A stretch of DNA of 64,000 nt from Actinopolymorpha rutila (GCF_013407855.1 NZ_JACBZH010000001.1:6448001-6512000), one strand, 5' to 3'. Positions 18,178 through 26,699 are shown, numbered from the stretch's first letter. A program made the numbers and translations. The notes: generated from the letters alone by a model not told the origin.

Positions 18178-18696
18178 TCACTCGGTGCGGATCCGCGCGT
18201 ACACGTGCTGGAGGACGTCCGAGATCGCCACGGTGGTCAGCACCGACGACCAGGCCCGCGCCACCCTCGGGGCGAACGTCAGCGCGGCGACATACCCGGT
18301 CGCGATCCACGGCGCCAGGCAGAACGGGCAGCTGACGAGCTCCCCGATTCCGTGCCGCAGTTCACCGTCCTTTCGCGCACTCTCGTTCAGCTCGGCCGAG
18401 CCGGCCGCGTCCTCGAACTGCGTGAACGGCACCCGGACCGGGCTGGTCACCGCGTCCTTGGCGAGGAGGCGCGCGAACTTGTGGGTGGCGACGCCGCCGA
18501 GGATCACGTCCGTGAGCGCGACGCGGTCGGGCAGTCGCCGACCGGTTGCGCGAGCCAGCACGGACATGGCTCCGGTTCCGCCGGCGAACACCGCCATCGC
18601 CGCGAGATATCCGCGCAGTGGCTGGTCGTGGCCGTGTTCGTACGTGTCCTGCTCGTCCGCCAGTCGGCCGAGCATGGTGGTGGCGTCGATGTTCAT
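18178..18696 (-). CDS. DUF1360 family membrane protein
   Basis: A protein of about 172 residues. After a helical start, GYLAAMAVFAGGTGAMSVL and further hydrophobic segments form three or so transmembrane helices. The family hallmarks DRVALTDVILGGVATHKFARLLAKD and ELVSCPFCLAPWIATG are present; the CPFCLAPW cysteine motif is diagnostic of DUF1360. Function unassigned; in Bacillus relatives it is linked to the spore coat, which does not transfer here. ATG 18696 has GGAAGGAG upstream. It diverges from the GAF-ANTAR run. Confidence 0.88.
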   Translation of the reverse strand: MNIDATTMLGRLADEQDTYEHGHDQPLRGYLAAMAVFAGGTGAMSVLARATGRRLPDRVALTDVILGGVATHKFARLLAKDAVTSPVRVPFTQFEDAAGSAELNESARKDGELRHGIGELVSCPFCLAPWIATGYVAALTFAPRVARAWSSVLTTVAISDVLQHVYARIRTE

Positions 18697-18794
18697 CGGG
18701 CGCTCCTTCCGGGCCGGCGGCACATCAGGACTGGGCTACCCGTCGAGAACCCCCGTACGCATAGCGAGAACCGTCGCTCGTCGGCTCCCGTGCT

Positions 18795-18819
18795 GTTTCG
18801 ACGGCACCTGGCCGGGTAG
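18795..18819 (+). promoter_or_regulatory. Sigma-B/sigma-F-like stress promoter
   Basis: GTTT (18795-18798) and GGGTAG (18814-18819) are separated by 15 bases, matching the actinobacterial general-stress consensus GTTT-N14-16-GGGTA(T). The start codon of the first GAF-ANTAR gene is 10 bases after the -10 element, so the transcript would be nearly leaderless. Confidence 0.5.
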
Positions 18820-18828
18820 TCCGGCGTA

Positions 18829-19536
18829 ATGAATGCGCAGGGAGCCGAGGGCGAACGCCTGGCCCTGGGATTCGCCCACCTGATGGAAGAGCTGTGGGCG
18901 GCAGACTCCGAACAATCCACGTTGCTCTCGGTAGTAAAGGCCGCCGCCACCAGCGTCCCCGGAGCCATTGCGGCGGGCGTGTCGATGCGACGAGCGCGTG
19001 GCCGGATCGACACCGCTGCGGCGACCGCCGCCTTCGTGTCCGAGGTCGACAGGGCGCAGTACGAGCTTCGCGAGGGGCCGTGCGTGGCGTCCGTCGGCGA
19101 CAACCTGGTGAACCTCGCCAACGACCTGCGGACCGACACTCAGTGGCCGAGGTTCGGGCCCGCCGCGGTGAGTCTCGGCGTGGACGCCATGTTGTCGTTC
19201 CGGTTGAGTGCGCGCGGCGAGGTGATCGGTGCGCTCAACCTCTACGCCGACCGGCCGCTGGCGTTCACCGAACATTCCTGCGCGGTCGGGACGATCTTCG
19301 CCGCGCATGCGAGTGTGGCGATCGCGGCGGCGCGCCGGGCGGAGACGCTGACCGAGGCGTTGAAGACCCGTTCCGAGATCAGCGAAGCCGTCGGGATCGT
19401 CATGGAGCGCCACCGCCTGACCAGCGAGGAAGCCTTCGAGGTGCTGCGCCGGATCTCCCAGAACCGCAACATCAAGTTGCGCGAGGTGGCGCACCGGATC
19501 CTCTACACCGGCGAGATTCCCGGTGTGCAGCGATGA
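18829..19536 (+). CDS. GAF-ANTAR transcription antitermination regulator (1 of 3)
   Basis: A 235-residue protein. The GAF-type sensor spans about residues 20-165 (VDRAQYELREGPCVASV; TQWPRFGPAAVSLGVDAMLSF; VIGALNLYADRPLAF). A C-terminal ANTAR RNA-binding domain follows at about 172-230, with the conserved pattern EAVGIVMERHRLTSEEAFEVLRRISQ and a third helix. ANTAR domains bind paired RNA hairpins in leader transcripts to prevent termination. No phospho-acceptor receiver is present, so the GAF ligand should be the input. Its stop overlaps the next start as ATGA. Confidence 0.92.
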   Translation: MNAQGAEGERLALGFAHLMEELWAADSEQSTLLSVVKAAATSVPGAIAAGVSMRRARGRIDTAAATAAFVSEVDRAQYELREGPCVASVGDNLVNLANDLRTDTQWPRFGPAAVSLGVDAMLSFRLSARGEVIGALNLYADRPLAFTEHSCAVGTIFAAHASVAIAAARRAETLTEALKTRSEISEAVGIVMERHRLTSEEAFEVLRRISQNRNIKLREVAHRILYTGEIPGVQR

Positions 19537-20327
19537 CCGCGCCACGGCCTGGCCCGGCACCGGCTCGTCATTCTGCGAGTACGCTGGCGCGCGTGCACGA
19601 CATGACGGATCGGCTCGCCACCGGACTGGTGGAGATCACCGGCGGACTCACCGACGAGCGAGGCGATCCGGAGGTCCTGTTCCAGGTCACCGACGCCTGC
19701 GTGCAGGTGCTCGGCGCGACCGCGACCGGAGTGCTGATGGTCGACCCGCACGGGGTCGTCCGCGTCGTGACCGCCTCCGACGAGGGGGCCGAGTTCGTGG
19801 AACTGCTGCAGGCCCAGACCGACCAGGGTCCGTGCGTGGACTGCGTACGGACCGGCGAGATCGTGGTGGCGACCGACCTCTCCCACGAGACCAGGTGGCC
19901 GCGGTTCGCCACCGCGGCGATGGCTGCCGGCTACCACGCGGTGGACGCCCTTCCGATGAGGTTGGACGGCCGGGCGGTCGGCGGCCTGAACCTCCTCTAC
20001 GCTGAGCCCGGGGAGTCTCCACGGTGGCGCCGAGACCTCGCGCAGTCGCTGGCAGATCTCGCGGTGCTGGGCCTTGCCCAGGAGCCGGGTGCACGGCGTA
20101 CGGAACGACTGTTCGAACGCACGTTGGCAGCAGTCAACGACCGGGCCAAACTCGCCCAGGCGGTCGGCATGGTCGCCGGTGGTCTCGGCATCGACGTGGA
20201 CCACGCCTGGACGCTTGTCCGCCACCACGCTCGCAGCCGCCAGATCGCCCTGCGCGTCGTGGCACAGGCCCTCACCAGTGGATCGCTGCGTCCGTCCGAC
20301 CTGGACCACCCGGTCGGGCTGGACTGA
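19533..20327 (+). CDS. GAF-ANTAR regulator (2 of 3)
   Basis: A 264-residue paralogue of the preceding gene, coupled to it by ATGA (19533-19536). GAF: DEGAEFVELLQAQTDQGPCVDCV, then TRWPRFATAAMAAGYHAVDAL and AVGGLNLLYAEPGE. ANTAR: AQAVGMVAGGLGIDVDHAWTLVRHHARSRQIALRVVAQALTSG. The second ANTAR helix is more diverged than in copy 1, so RNA specificity may differ. An internal start at MTDRLATGL is also possible. Confidence 0.9.
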   Translation: MTAPRPGPAPARHSASTLARVHDMTDRLATGLVEITGGLTDERGDPEVLFQVTDACVQVLGATATGVLMVDPHGVVRVVTASDEGAEFVELLQAQTDQGPCVDCVRTGEIVVATDLSHETRWPRFATAAMAAGYHAVDALPMRLDGRAVGGLNLLYAEPGESPRWRRDLAQSLADLAVLGLAQEPGARRTERLFERTLAAVNDRAKLAQAVGMVAGGLGIDVDHAWTLVRHHARSRQIALRVVAQALTSGSLRPSDLDHPVGLD

Positions 20328-20467
20328 ACGCCCGCGACGCCAAGGAGAGCAACAGAAAGCACGCGGGTCGCTTTGCCCCGTCTGGTGCCGGGAAGCACCA
20401 GAAGAAGGAGACGAACGCCTTACGCGACAGGGAAACGCGCGCGTCAGACCAGTCAGGGAGCAGACCT

Positions 20468-21205
20468 GTGGACGAGGAGCGCTACCAACGCCTGTGGCGC
20501 AGCATCGCCGAGCGGGCAGAGGGCTCCGGATCAACCGGTTGGGCCGGAGCGGTGTGCGCCGCCGCCGTGTCGCTGGTCGGTGGCGTGGACGCGGCAACCC
20601 TGACCGTACGAGCGAACTCCCGCGCGCAGGAGACCTGGGGCGCCAGCGACGAGTGGGCGGCGAACCTCGAGGAGTTGCAGTACACCCTCGGCGAGGGCCC
20701 CGGGCTGGACGCCTTCAAGACCGGGAACGTCGTACTCGCGTCCCATCTGAGCTCCGAACAGGCCCGCTGGCCAGCGTTCGTCCAGGCCGTGTCGAGTCTC
20801 GGACTCGGCGCCGCCGCCGCGTTTCCCCTACAGGTCGGTGCGATCCGGCTGGGCACCCTCGACCTCTTCTGCCGTGCGGACGGCCGGCTGACGTCGCAGG
20901 AGCTGACGGATGCCGCGATCCTTGCCGACCTCGCGGTGTACGCATTGCTGCGGCAACTCGGTGACCCGTCCACGGACGATCCCCCGGAGGGACCGGATCC
21001 CGTGCCGAACATCGGCGACCTGCCGTTGTCGTACCACGAGGTGCATCTGGCCACCGGAATGCTGGCCGCCCATCTGGACGTGGAACTCGACGAGGCGTTC
21101 ACGCGGCTGCGCGCCCGCGCCTACGCCGAGGACAGGCCGCTGCTCGCACTCGCGCGAGACGTCGTGGCCCGGCGGGTCCCGATCGACGACGAGGACTCCG
21201 ACTGA
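20468..21205 (+). CDS. GAF-ANTAR regulator (3 of 3)
   Basis: A 245-residue third paralogue in the same direction, 140 bases after copy 2. GTG 20468 follows GGGAG by about 8 bases. GAF: EELQYTLGEGPGLDAFKTGNVVLASHLSSEQARWPAFVQAVSSLGLGAAAAFPL. ANTAR: EVHLATGMLAAHLDVELDEAFTRLRARAYAEDRPLLALARDVVARRV. The Pro/Asp-rich linker between domains (DDPPEGPDPVPNIGDLP) is longer than in the other two. It may have its own promoter. Confidence 0.9.
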   Translation: MDEERYQRLWRSIAERAEGSGSTGWAGAVCAAAVSLVGGVDAATLTVRANSRAQETWGASDEWAANLEELQYTLGEGPGLDAFKTGNVVLASHLSSEQARWPAFVQAVSSLGLGAAAAFPLQVGAIRLGTLDLFCRADGRLTSQELTDAAILADLAVYALLRQLGDPSTDDPPEGPDPVPNIGDLPLSYHEVHLATGMLAAHLDVELDEAFTRLRARAYAEDRPLLALARDVVARRVPIDDEDSD

Positions 21206-21259
21206 CCGGCGTGGTCCGTGTGGTCCAGGTGGTCAGGGTGGTGTGCGTAGTCAGCGCGA

Positions 21260-21550
21260 TCAGGACAGGCAGACGCATCCTGGAGCGCAGGTGACCAGCA
21301 CGAGTTCGGCGGGCCAGGTGACGGAGTTGGTCCGCGTGCGGCGGGTGGAGTCCTGGGCGACCTGCACGGTTCGTTGTCCGTCCAGGCCGGTGATGACGTC
21401 CGAGACAGCTCGATAGCCGTACGTGTAGTCAGCGGTCCCGAGGTCCTCGTCGATGGTGATCAGCAGAACCTGATGTCCGGTGACGTACCTGGCAGCAAGC
21501 GCCGAACGTGGCTCCACGTTCATCTGTCGAGGTTCTTCGAGGTCGGTCAT
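21260..21550 (-). CDS. Small hypothetical protein with a Cys-rich C-terminus
   Basis: 96 residues, ATG 21550 with GAGGGGG upstream. The body looks like a folded domain (VLLITIDEDLGTADYTYGYR; SDVITGLDGQRTVQVAQDST). The C-terminus ends LVTCAPGCVCLS, with three cysteines in the last nine residues. The ATG overlaps the stop of the upstream small gene. No family recognised. The Cys-rich tail could bind a metal or be a processed peptide, but no maturation enzyme is nearby. Confidence 0.5.
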   Translation of the reverse strand: MTDLEEPRQMNVEPRSALAARYVTGHQVLLITIDEDLGTADYTYGYRAVSDVITGLDGQRTVQVAQDSTRRTRTNSVTWPAELVLVTCAPGCVCLS

Positions 21551-21930
21551 GACGCCCCCTCGGGTAGCCCGGTCGAAGTGGGTGGGCAACCGACGGGGTC
21601 CGGGTCGGCTGTCCAGAAGGCGGGTTGCGTCCGGGAGGCGTCGTCGCCGCTCGGGTCTCCGCCGGGTCGGCACAGGGTCTGGGTGCACGTCTGACTTTTC
21701 CTGATGGGACGTTCGAATGAGGCGGGCACGTGCATCCAGGCCGCCGCGAGGTGCCGAAGCGGATCGAGTCGCGGCCTGATGACGAGGGCGTTGGAGCCGT
21801 CGGGAACGACGGAACCGTCGGGAATTGAGCCGGCGAACGCTCGCAATGAGTACGGTGCGGAGCGATTTCCCTGTGTGGACAGGGATCCGGGCTGGGAAGT
21901 CCGACTCGGGGGACTTGAGGGCTCGCTCAT
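21547..21930 (-). CDS. Hypothetical protein coupled to the Cys-tailed protein
   Basis: 127 codons with high third-position GC in its latter two-thirds, ATG 21930 after GCGAGG. Its TGA overlaps the next ATG (ATGA), which argues for real translation. The N-terminus is Ser/Pro-rich. The middle reads ALVIRPRLDPLRHLAAAWMHV, the C-terminal third has TCTQTLCRPGGDPSGDD. No transmembrane segment or known motif. May be spurious; confidence is limited. Confidence 0.4.
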   Translation of the reverse strand: MSEPSSPPSRTSQPGSLSTQGNRSAPYSLRAFAGSIPDGSVVPDGSNALVIRPRLDPLRHLAAAWMHVPASFERPIRKSQTCTQTLCRPGGDPSGDDASRTQPAFWTADPDPVGCPPTSTGLPEGAS

Positions 21931-22212
21931 GCTTGGCCTCGCAACTCGAAGTTGCCGCGACGATGCCGCATGGCTTGCTGCCCAACCGGGATCGAAGCTA
22001 CCACACCACCGGCGCCTTCACCGGGCTGCGAAGCAGCCGTGGCCGGGGCTGGACCAGGTGACCGTCAGTCGTGACTGAGTACCCGAAAGCCACCGCGGCT
22101 CACTCGTCGGAGGGACCTGCCTCCCCCTGCGGGCGCGTCCTTGCGCACCTCTTACACAAGCGGCGTACGAGCCCGTGAGCACCATCGGGCGTACGGATGG
22201 AAGGCTGGCGGC
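21931..22212. other. Intergenic region
   Basis: About 280 bases between the two divergently oriented transcription units (small hypothetical pair leftward, HIT gene rightward). No RNA gene, strong palindrome or coding frame stands out. Confidence 0.4.
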
Positions 22213-22692
22213 ATGACGGCGGTGAACGACGTAGCAGGGTGTCTGGGGTGTGACCTGCTGGCGGGCAGGCGCGAACTGCCCGGCGGGATCATCCACCAGA
22301 CCGATCACTGGGTCGTCCAGCATGTCCTCGGTCCACTGAACCTCGGCACGCTGATCGTCGCGCCTCGCCTCCACGTCGTCTCGGTGGCGGACCTGCCCAT
22401 CGACGCGGCGGAGGAGTTGGGGCGGGTGCTGCGTGACGCCTCGCGGATGCTCGAGGCGCTGTGCGAACCCGAGCAGGTGTACGTCTGCCAGTGGTCGCAC
22501 GGTGAGTCCGCGCGCAAGCATCTGCACTTCGTCGTACAGCCCGTCGCGGCTGATGTCGTACGAGCGTATGGCGGGCGGCGGTCCGAGCAGTTGCAGGCGG
22601 CGATGATGGTGACGGACTACGAGGCGCCGCGCAAGCAGGTCGAGGCGTTCTCCGAGCGGGCCCGGCACTGGTTTCGGGACGACGCGGGGTGA
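22213..22692 (+). CDS. HIT-family protein (histidine triad nucleotide hydrolase)
   Basis: 159 residues. It starts near CLGCDLLAGRRELPGGIIHQTDHW, like other actinobacterial HIT hydrolases with an N-terminal CxxC. The active-site segment is SARKHLHFVVQP near residue 100, carrying the His-x-His of the triad HxHxH/Q. Such proteins cleave AMP-lysine, Ap4A or similar phosphoramidates. ATG 22213 matches the conserved start. Confidence 0.88.
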   Translation: MTAVNDVAGCLGCDLLAGRRELPGGIIHQTDHWVVQHVLGPLNLGTLIVAPRLHVVSVADLPIDAAEELGRVLRDASRMLEALCEPEQVYVCQWSHGESARKHLHFVVQPVAADVVRAYGGRRSEQLQAAMMVTDYEAPRKQVEAFSERARHWFRDDAG

Positions 22693-22709
22693 CGCGGGGT
22701 GACGCGGGA
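22680..22709. repeat. Short tandem repeat at the HIT gene end
   Basis: GACGCGGGGT is repeated about three times in succession across the HIT stop codon. The stop TGA lies within the repeat, so unit gain or loss would alter the C-terminus. Confidence 0.6.
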
Positions 22710-22727
22710 CAACTGCCGGCGTGCTCG

Positions 22728-23210
22728 TCAGGCGTGCTTGTCCGACGGTTGCGCGCCCGGCTGCACCGACCAGTTCGGCGGCTCGTCGTTACCTGACTCC
22801 TCGTCGCGCTCACTGTCTGCCGCGGTGGCCTGGATCTTGCCCGCCGCGTGGTGGACCGGCGCGTAGACGGCGTACAGGCGCATCGGATCGTCGCCGATGT
22901 TGGTGATGTTGTGCCAGGTGCCCGCGGGTACGAAGACCGCCCAGCCGTCCTCGACCTCCTGGTCGAAGTCCAGCTGGTCCTCCGCCGGGCCCATCTGCAC
23001 CCGGCCCCTGCCGCCGTCGAGCCGGAGGAACTGGTCGGTCTCCGGGTGCGCCTCCAGGCCGATGTCCTCCCCGACGGGGATCGACATGAGGGTCAGCTGG
23101 AGGTACTTCCCGGACCAGGCGACCGTGCGGTAGTTGGAGTTCTCGAGGGTCGCGCTTTCCAGGTCGAAACTCTGCGGCTTCGGCCCGATGTCCTTGATGC
23201 TCACGGCCAC
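22728..23210 (-). CDS. Cupin-domain protein
   Basis: 160 residues, single cupin barrel. The first motif is DIGLEAHPETDQFLRLDGGRGRV and the second VPAGTWHNITNIGDDPMRLYAV. Together they give the His/Glu/His metal site of small cupins. The C-terminal 35 residues are acidic and probably disordered. Close homologues are widespread in bacteria as uncharacterised sugar- or stress-related cupins. It is convergent with the HIT gene. GTG 23210 or the GTG two codons later may be used. Confidence 0.85.
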   Translation of the reverse strand: MAVSIKDIGPKPQSFDLESATLENSNYRTVAWSGKYLQLTLMSIPVGEDIGLEAHPETDQFLRLDGGRGRVQMGPAEDQLDFDQEVEDGWAVFVPAGTWHNITNIGDDPMRLYAVYAPVHHAAGKIQATAADSERDEESGNDEPPNWSVQPGAQPSDKHA

Positions 23211-23325
23211 TCTTTCAGGTCGACGTCAGGTCAGCTCGCGGGCCGCCGGTGTCACTCCGGATGTCGTGCCGGAGGTCATGCCGGCCCGCAGGGGCATTCT
23301 CACACTCGCGCCGGCCCGGTGAGCG

Positions 23326-23527
23326 TCAGAGCGCGGCGAGTCGGGCCCTGAGCAGGCAGAACTCGTTGCCTTCGGGGTCGGCCAGAACGTGCCACGACTC
23401 CTCACCCGTCTGGCCGATGTCCGCCCGGCGAGCACCGAGCTTGAGCGGGCGTTCGAGCTCGGGATCCTGGTCGCGATCGGTGGCGTTGACGTCGATGTGC
23501 AACCTGGACTCGAGCCATCCTCGAGAC
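23326..23527 (-). pseudogene. Glyoxalase/VOC-family remnant (C-terminal half)
   Basis: The frame contains HIDVNATDRDQDPELER, then LGARRADIGQTGEESWHVLADPEGNEFCLL and a stop. This is the second beta-alpha-beta-beta-beta module of an actinobacterial VOC protein. The N-terminal module is missing: the homology ends abruptly at about 23527, where the truncated methyltransferase begins on the other strand. This marks a rearrangement junction. Confidence 0.55.
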
Positions 23528-23654
23528 CGGTGGTTGACGCCCGATCGCCGTCACCACCGCGCTCCGCCAGCCGCTGGCCGGAGTCTGGGCGGTCGACATC
23601 AACCGGCGGGCGCTGGAGCTGACCCGGGCCAACGCCCGCGACCTCCCCAACGTC

Positions 23655-24755
23655 GTGGTCGCCGAGCCCGAACAGGTGCCGGCGTCGTTACGGTTCGCCG
23701 GCCTCTACAGCAACCCGCCGATCAAGATCGGCAAGGACGCACTCCACCAGCTTCTCGCCGACTGGCTGACCCGGCTCGATCCGGGTTCGCGGGCCTGGCT
23801 CGTCGTCAAGCAGGCGATGGGGGCCGACTCCCTGCAGCGCTGGCTGAACGACGGCGGGTTTCCGACCAGCCGCGCCGCGTCGAAGCAGGGCTACCGGATC
23901 CTGCGAGTCGACACTCCAGGGCCTCCTCCTCCGCCGCTGGCGCGTGAGGACCTCGCCACGATCGCCGCGCACACCGGCGGTCCGTGGACCGTGCTGGGCC
24001 GCTTGAGCGGTGGCTTCTCCGACACCGTTGCCCTGTTGGGACGCAACAACTCGCGCGCCGTCCTCAAGGTCAAGGAGGGTGCGTGGTGGCGGGAGCAGCT
24101 GAACCGTCTGGTGCCGGTCACTCAGGAGCTTCGGGCCCTGGGCTACCCGACTCCGGAGGTCATCGGCTGCGGCTCGCTGGACGAGGACCGCTCGTACCTG
24201 TTGACCTCCTGGACTCGCGGGGCGTCCCCGGCTTCGCCCAACCGTCGGCAACTGGACGCCGCGCTGTCGGCGGCCGACATACACCGGTCGGTTCGTCCGT
24301 CGGCTGACCGCGACTGGTCCGCGATGATCACGATGTTCCTGAACGGCGGAATCGGCGAGCATCAGTTCCATCCGGCGACGAGTGCGTACGCTCGCCAGGC
24401 GCTGGCCGTCCTGCCCAAACCAGTGCCATCGTTGCCTTCCGGCGACCTGACTCACGGCGATTTCACGTTCCGCAACATGCTCTTCGACGGCGACGACCTG
24501 AGTGCGGTCGTGGACTTGGAGGGCTTCGGGACGGGCACGGTCGCGGTGGACCTGTTGGCCCTGCTGCCGTTCCTGTCCGATCCGGACCACCGGCGCGTCG
24601 TCGTCGAGCATGCGGTCGAGCTCACCAGCGCGGACGTCGTGGCAGCCTGTCTGTGCCACCGGATCCTCGCTGGACTCGACTGGGCCAGCCAGCACGTCGA
24701 ACTCCTCGACGACGCCGTGGACCGCGCCGAGCTGCTGCTGTCGCTGCTCCCGTAG
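23655..24755 (+). CDS. Truncated RsmC-like rRNA methyltransferase fused in frame to an APH-type phosphotransferase
   Basis: The frame is open from just after a TGA at about 23534. From there to about 23915 it encodes the C-terminal half of a class-I methyltransferase of the RsmC/RlmG type. It has PIAVTTALRQ, VWAVDINRRALELTRANA and the catalytic YSNPPIKIGKDALHQLL motif, ending YRILRVD. Without a stop it continues through TPGPPPPPLAREDL into a phosphotransferase domain with LTHGDFTFRNMLFDG (catalytic HGD) and AVVDLEGFGTGTVAVDLL. The first in-frame start is GTG 23655, inside the methyltransferase. The SAM-binding N-terminal half is absent, so methylation is unlikely. Either a hybrid protein or only the kinase part is translated. 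Confidence 0.6.
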   Translation: MVAEPEQVPASLRFAGLYSNPPIKIGKDALHQLLADWLTRLDPGSRAWLVVKQAMGADSLQRWLNDGGFPTSRAASKQGYRILRVDTPGPPPPPLAREDLATIAAHTGGPWTVLGRLSGGFSDTVALLGRNNSRAVLKVKEGAWWREQLNRLVPVTQELRALGYPTPEVIGCGSLDEDRSYLLTSWTRGASPASPNRRQLDAALSAADIHRSVRPSADRDWSAMITMFLNGGIGEHQFHPATSAYARQALAVLPKPVPSLPSGDLTHGDFTFRNMLFDGDDLSAVVDLEGFGTGTVAVDLLALLPFLSDPDHRRVVVEHAVELTSADVVAACLCHRILAGLDWASQHVELLDDAVDRAELLLSLLP

Positions 24756-26455
24756 CTTCGGGCGCAGGTGAAGTTGTCCGCGACGTCGGTGCTGCCGTGG
24801 CCGTCGTAACGGGCGACCAGTGGGTACGCGCACAGCGGTCTGGTCTGCACGATCTTGCCGTCGTCTCCGTTCCTGACCGCCCCGATGCTCCGCGGCGCGT
24901 GGCCGTGTTCCACCCAGGACGTCAACGCGGCGAGCGGGTCGACCGGCACCGGCCCGATCTGCAGGCCCGGCACGTCGCCGCAGTGCCCGACTCCTGGCGC
25001 GAGGAAGAGGCGAGCGTACGTCTGCGTGACCTGCGCTCCGTCGAGGTGGCGTACGGCGTCGTAGTAGCGGATCACACCCTGCGGTGGGATGGCATAGTCG
25101 GCCAGTCCGGCCCAGAGGACGAGCTTCCCGCCGCCGGCGTGGAACCTGCTGAGGTCAGGATTGTCGCCGTCGAGTTCCGCACCGAACCGGTCGACGCCGC
25201 GCCCGAACAGCATGTCGTACGTCTGAGTGGTGAGCGTTGTCCAGTCGAACGACGGGTTCCGCGTCACCCAGTACTGCAACCACGAGGTGCCGAAGTAGAG
25301 CGGACGCCCAGTCAACTGGCCGTTGACAGGAAGCGTCAGGGCCAGGGCGTTGGTCGAGGTGCCTGGCTCCAGCCCGTACCACAGGAACCGGCTCCGCCCG
25401 CGCCCCTGCTCACCGGTCCGTGGCCCTTGCCAGATCTGCGCCATGACCGTCGCGTCTGTACGAGTGATGGTCCCGCAGGCGGTGGCTCGTCCGACCAGCG
25501 TCCGCAGGTCGAACCGGCAGGCGTCGACGTTCCCGATCACACCGTCCGTCACCCCGTCGAGTGCGTCGCAGTGTGCGACCACGGCCGCCTGGAATGCCGC
25601 GAACTTGCAGCTGGGTACGAAGTCGTGTGCACGCTGCATCACGAACTGCGGCCATAGTTGGGCGGCCGATAGTTTCGAGAACGACACCGCGGGCGCGCCG
25701 GACAGAATCCCGTCGTAGTCGTGCGGGTAACGCTGCGCCTCGACCAGGCCCTGGCGTCCGCCCTGCGAGCAGCCGGTGAAGTAGGAGTAGTCGGCTTGCC
25801 GCCGGTAGAAGTCGGTGGTGACCTGCTTGCCCGCTACGGTCATCTCGTGGACCGCGCGATCGGCGAAGTCCCTGATAGCGGCGGAGTCGAGCTCGCCGGG
25901 CGCCTTCAGCGCAAAGCTCCCGTCCCATTGCAGGGCAAGGTGTCCGGTGTCGGTGGAGGCCGTCGCGTAGCCGCCCTTCAGTGCGCCGGCGAGTGCGGTG
26001 TAGGAGATACCGGACACGAAACCGCTGCCGCCGACTCCCTGGAAGCGGTGATTCCAGGCGGTGAGAGGCAACCACAACTCGATGTTGACCTCGTCATGCG
26101 TGGGCGGGTTCGTTCTGACCAACCGCACGTCGCAGTACGCCGGCAGGTCTGCCAGCACCGTGCCGGGCTTGTCCGCGCCAGGCGCTCCCGGCCCTGGTGG
26201 GACGGTGAAGCTGCCACTTGTGTTCGTGGTAGCACTCTGCACCGTCGTGTCAGGTAGTCGGAGGCCCGACAACCCGGCGCACCGCTGCGCCGGCGACAGA
26301 GCTGCCGCCGTGACCGGAGGACTCGCCGCCGCGTCGGCCGGGTGTGTGGCCACCAACATCCCGGTAGTCACCATTCCGAGGGCGCCAACCACGACAAGTT
26401 TGCCTTTGACCACTCGCCATCGGCGTCTGCAGGTCGTCGTCCACAACTTCTTCAT
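24452..26455 (-). CDS. Secreted tannase / feruloyl-esterase family protein with an anomalous 3' end
   Basis: About 667 codons. MKKLWTTTCRRRW plus a hydrophobic stretch ending HPADAAA is a Sec signal. The tannase/feruloyl-esterase domain follows: LPAYCDVRLVRT, FQGVGGSGFVSG, the nucleophile FTGCSQGGRQGLVEAQRYP, and a C-terminal FLAPGVGHCGDVPG holding the His. Such enzymes hydrolyse aromatic esters of plant polymers. The family normally stops soon after the disulfide-forming NFTCA. Here the stop is missing and the frame runs on in Ser/Arg-rich residues antisense to the phosphotransferase gene for about 300 bases. ATG 26455 has GGGAGAGG upstream. Confidence 0.83.
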   Translation of the reverse strand: MKKLWTTTCRRRWRVVKGKLVVVGALGMVTTGMLVATHPADAAASPPVTAAALSPAQRCAGLSGLRLPDTTVQSATTNTSGSFTVPPGPGAPGADKPGTVLADLPAYCDVRLVRTNPPTHDEVNIELWLPLTAWNHRFQGVGGSGFVSGISYTALAGALKGGYATASTDTGHLALQWDGSFALKAPGELDSAAIRDFADRAVHEMTVAGKQVTTDFYRRQADYSYFTGCSQGGRQGLVEAQRYPHDYDGILSGAPAVSFSKLSAAQLWPQFVMQRAHDFVPSCKFAAFQAAVVAHCDALDGVTDGVIGNVDACRFDLRTLVGRATACGTITRTDATVMAQIWQGPRTGEQGRGRSRFLWYGLEPGTSTNALALTLPVNGQLTGRPLYFGTSWLQYWVTRNPSFDWTTLTTQTYDMLFGRGVDRFGAELDGDNPDLSRFHAGGGKLVLWAGLADYAIPPQGVIRYYDAVRHLDGAQVTQTYARLFLAPGVGHCGDVPGLQIGPVPVDPLAALTSWVEHGHAPRSIGAVRNGDDGKIVQTRPLCAYPLVARYDGHGSTDVADNFTCARSYGSSDSSSSARSTASSRSSTCWLAQSSPARIRWHRQAATTSALVSSTACSTTTRRWSGSDRNGSRANRSTATVPVPKPSKSTTALRSSPSKSMLRNVKSP

Positions 26456-26699
26456 TGATCTACCTCTCCCGTCTCTACTCCGCGGGGAAGAGGCACACCC
26501 GCTTCCCCGACTCGTCGAGAGAAGCGTTTCGCGAAGGCGGGACCTGCACATCGGCGCGGAGGTTGAACTGTTCGTACGTCCACGCCACCAACTGTTGGTA
26601 GTTCCACCCGCTGGTTGGCGCGCGGGCTACACCCTGAGGTGGATTGCCGTTCCGGCGGTGACCGGGCCGTGGGTCGCTTGGACGTACGACAGTGATGAG

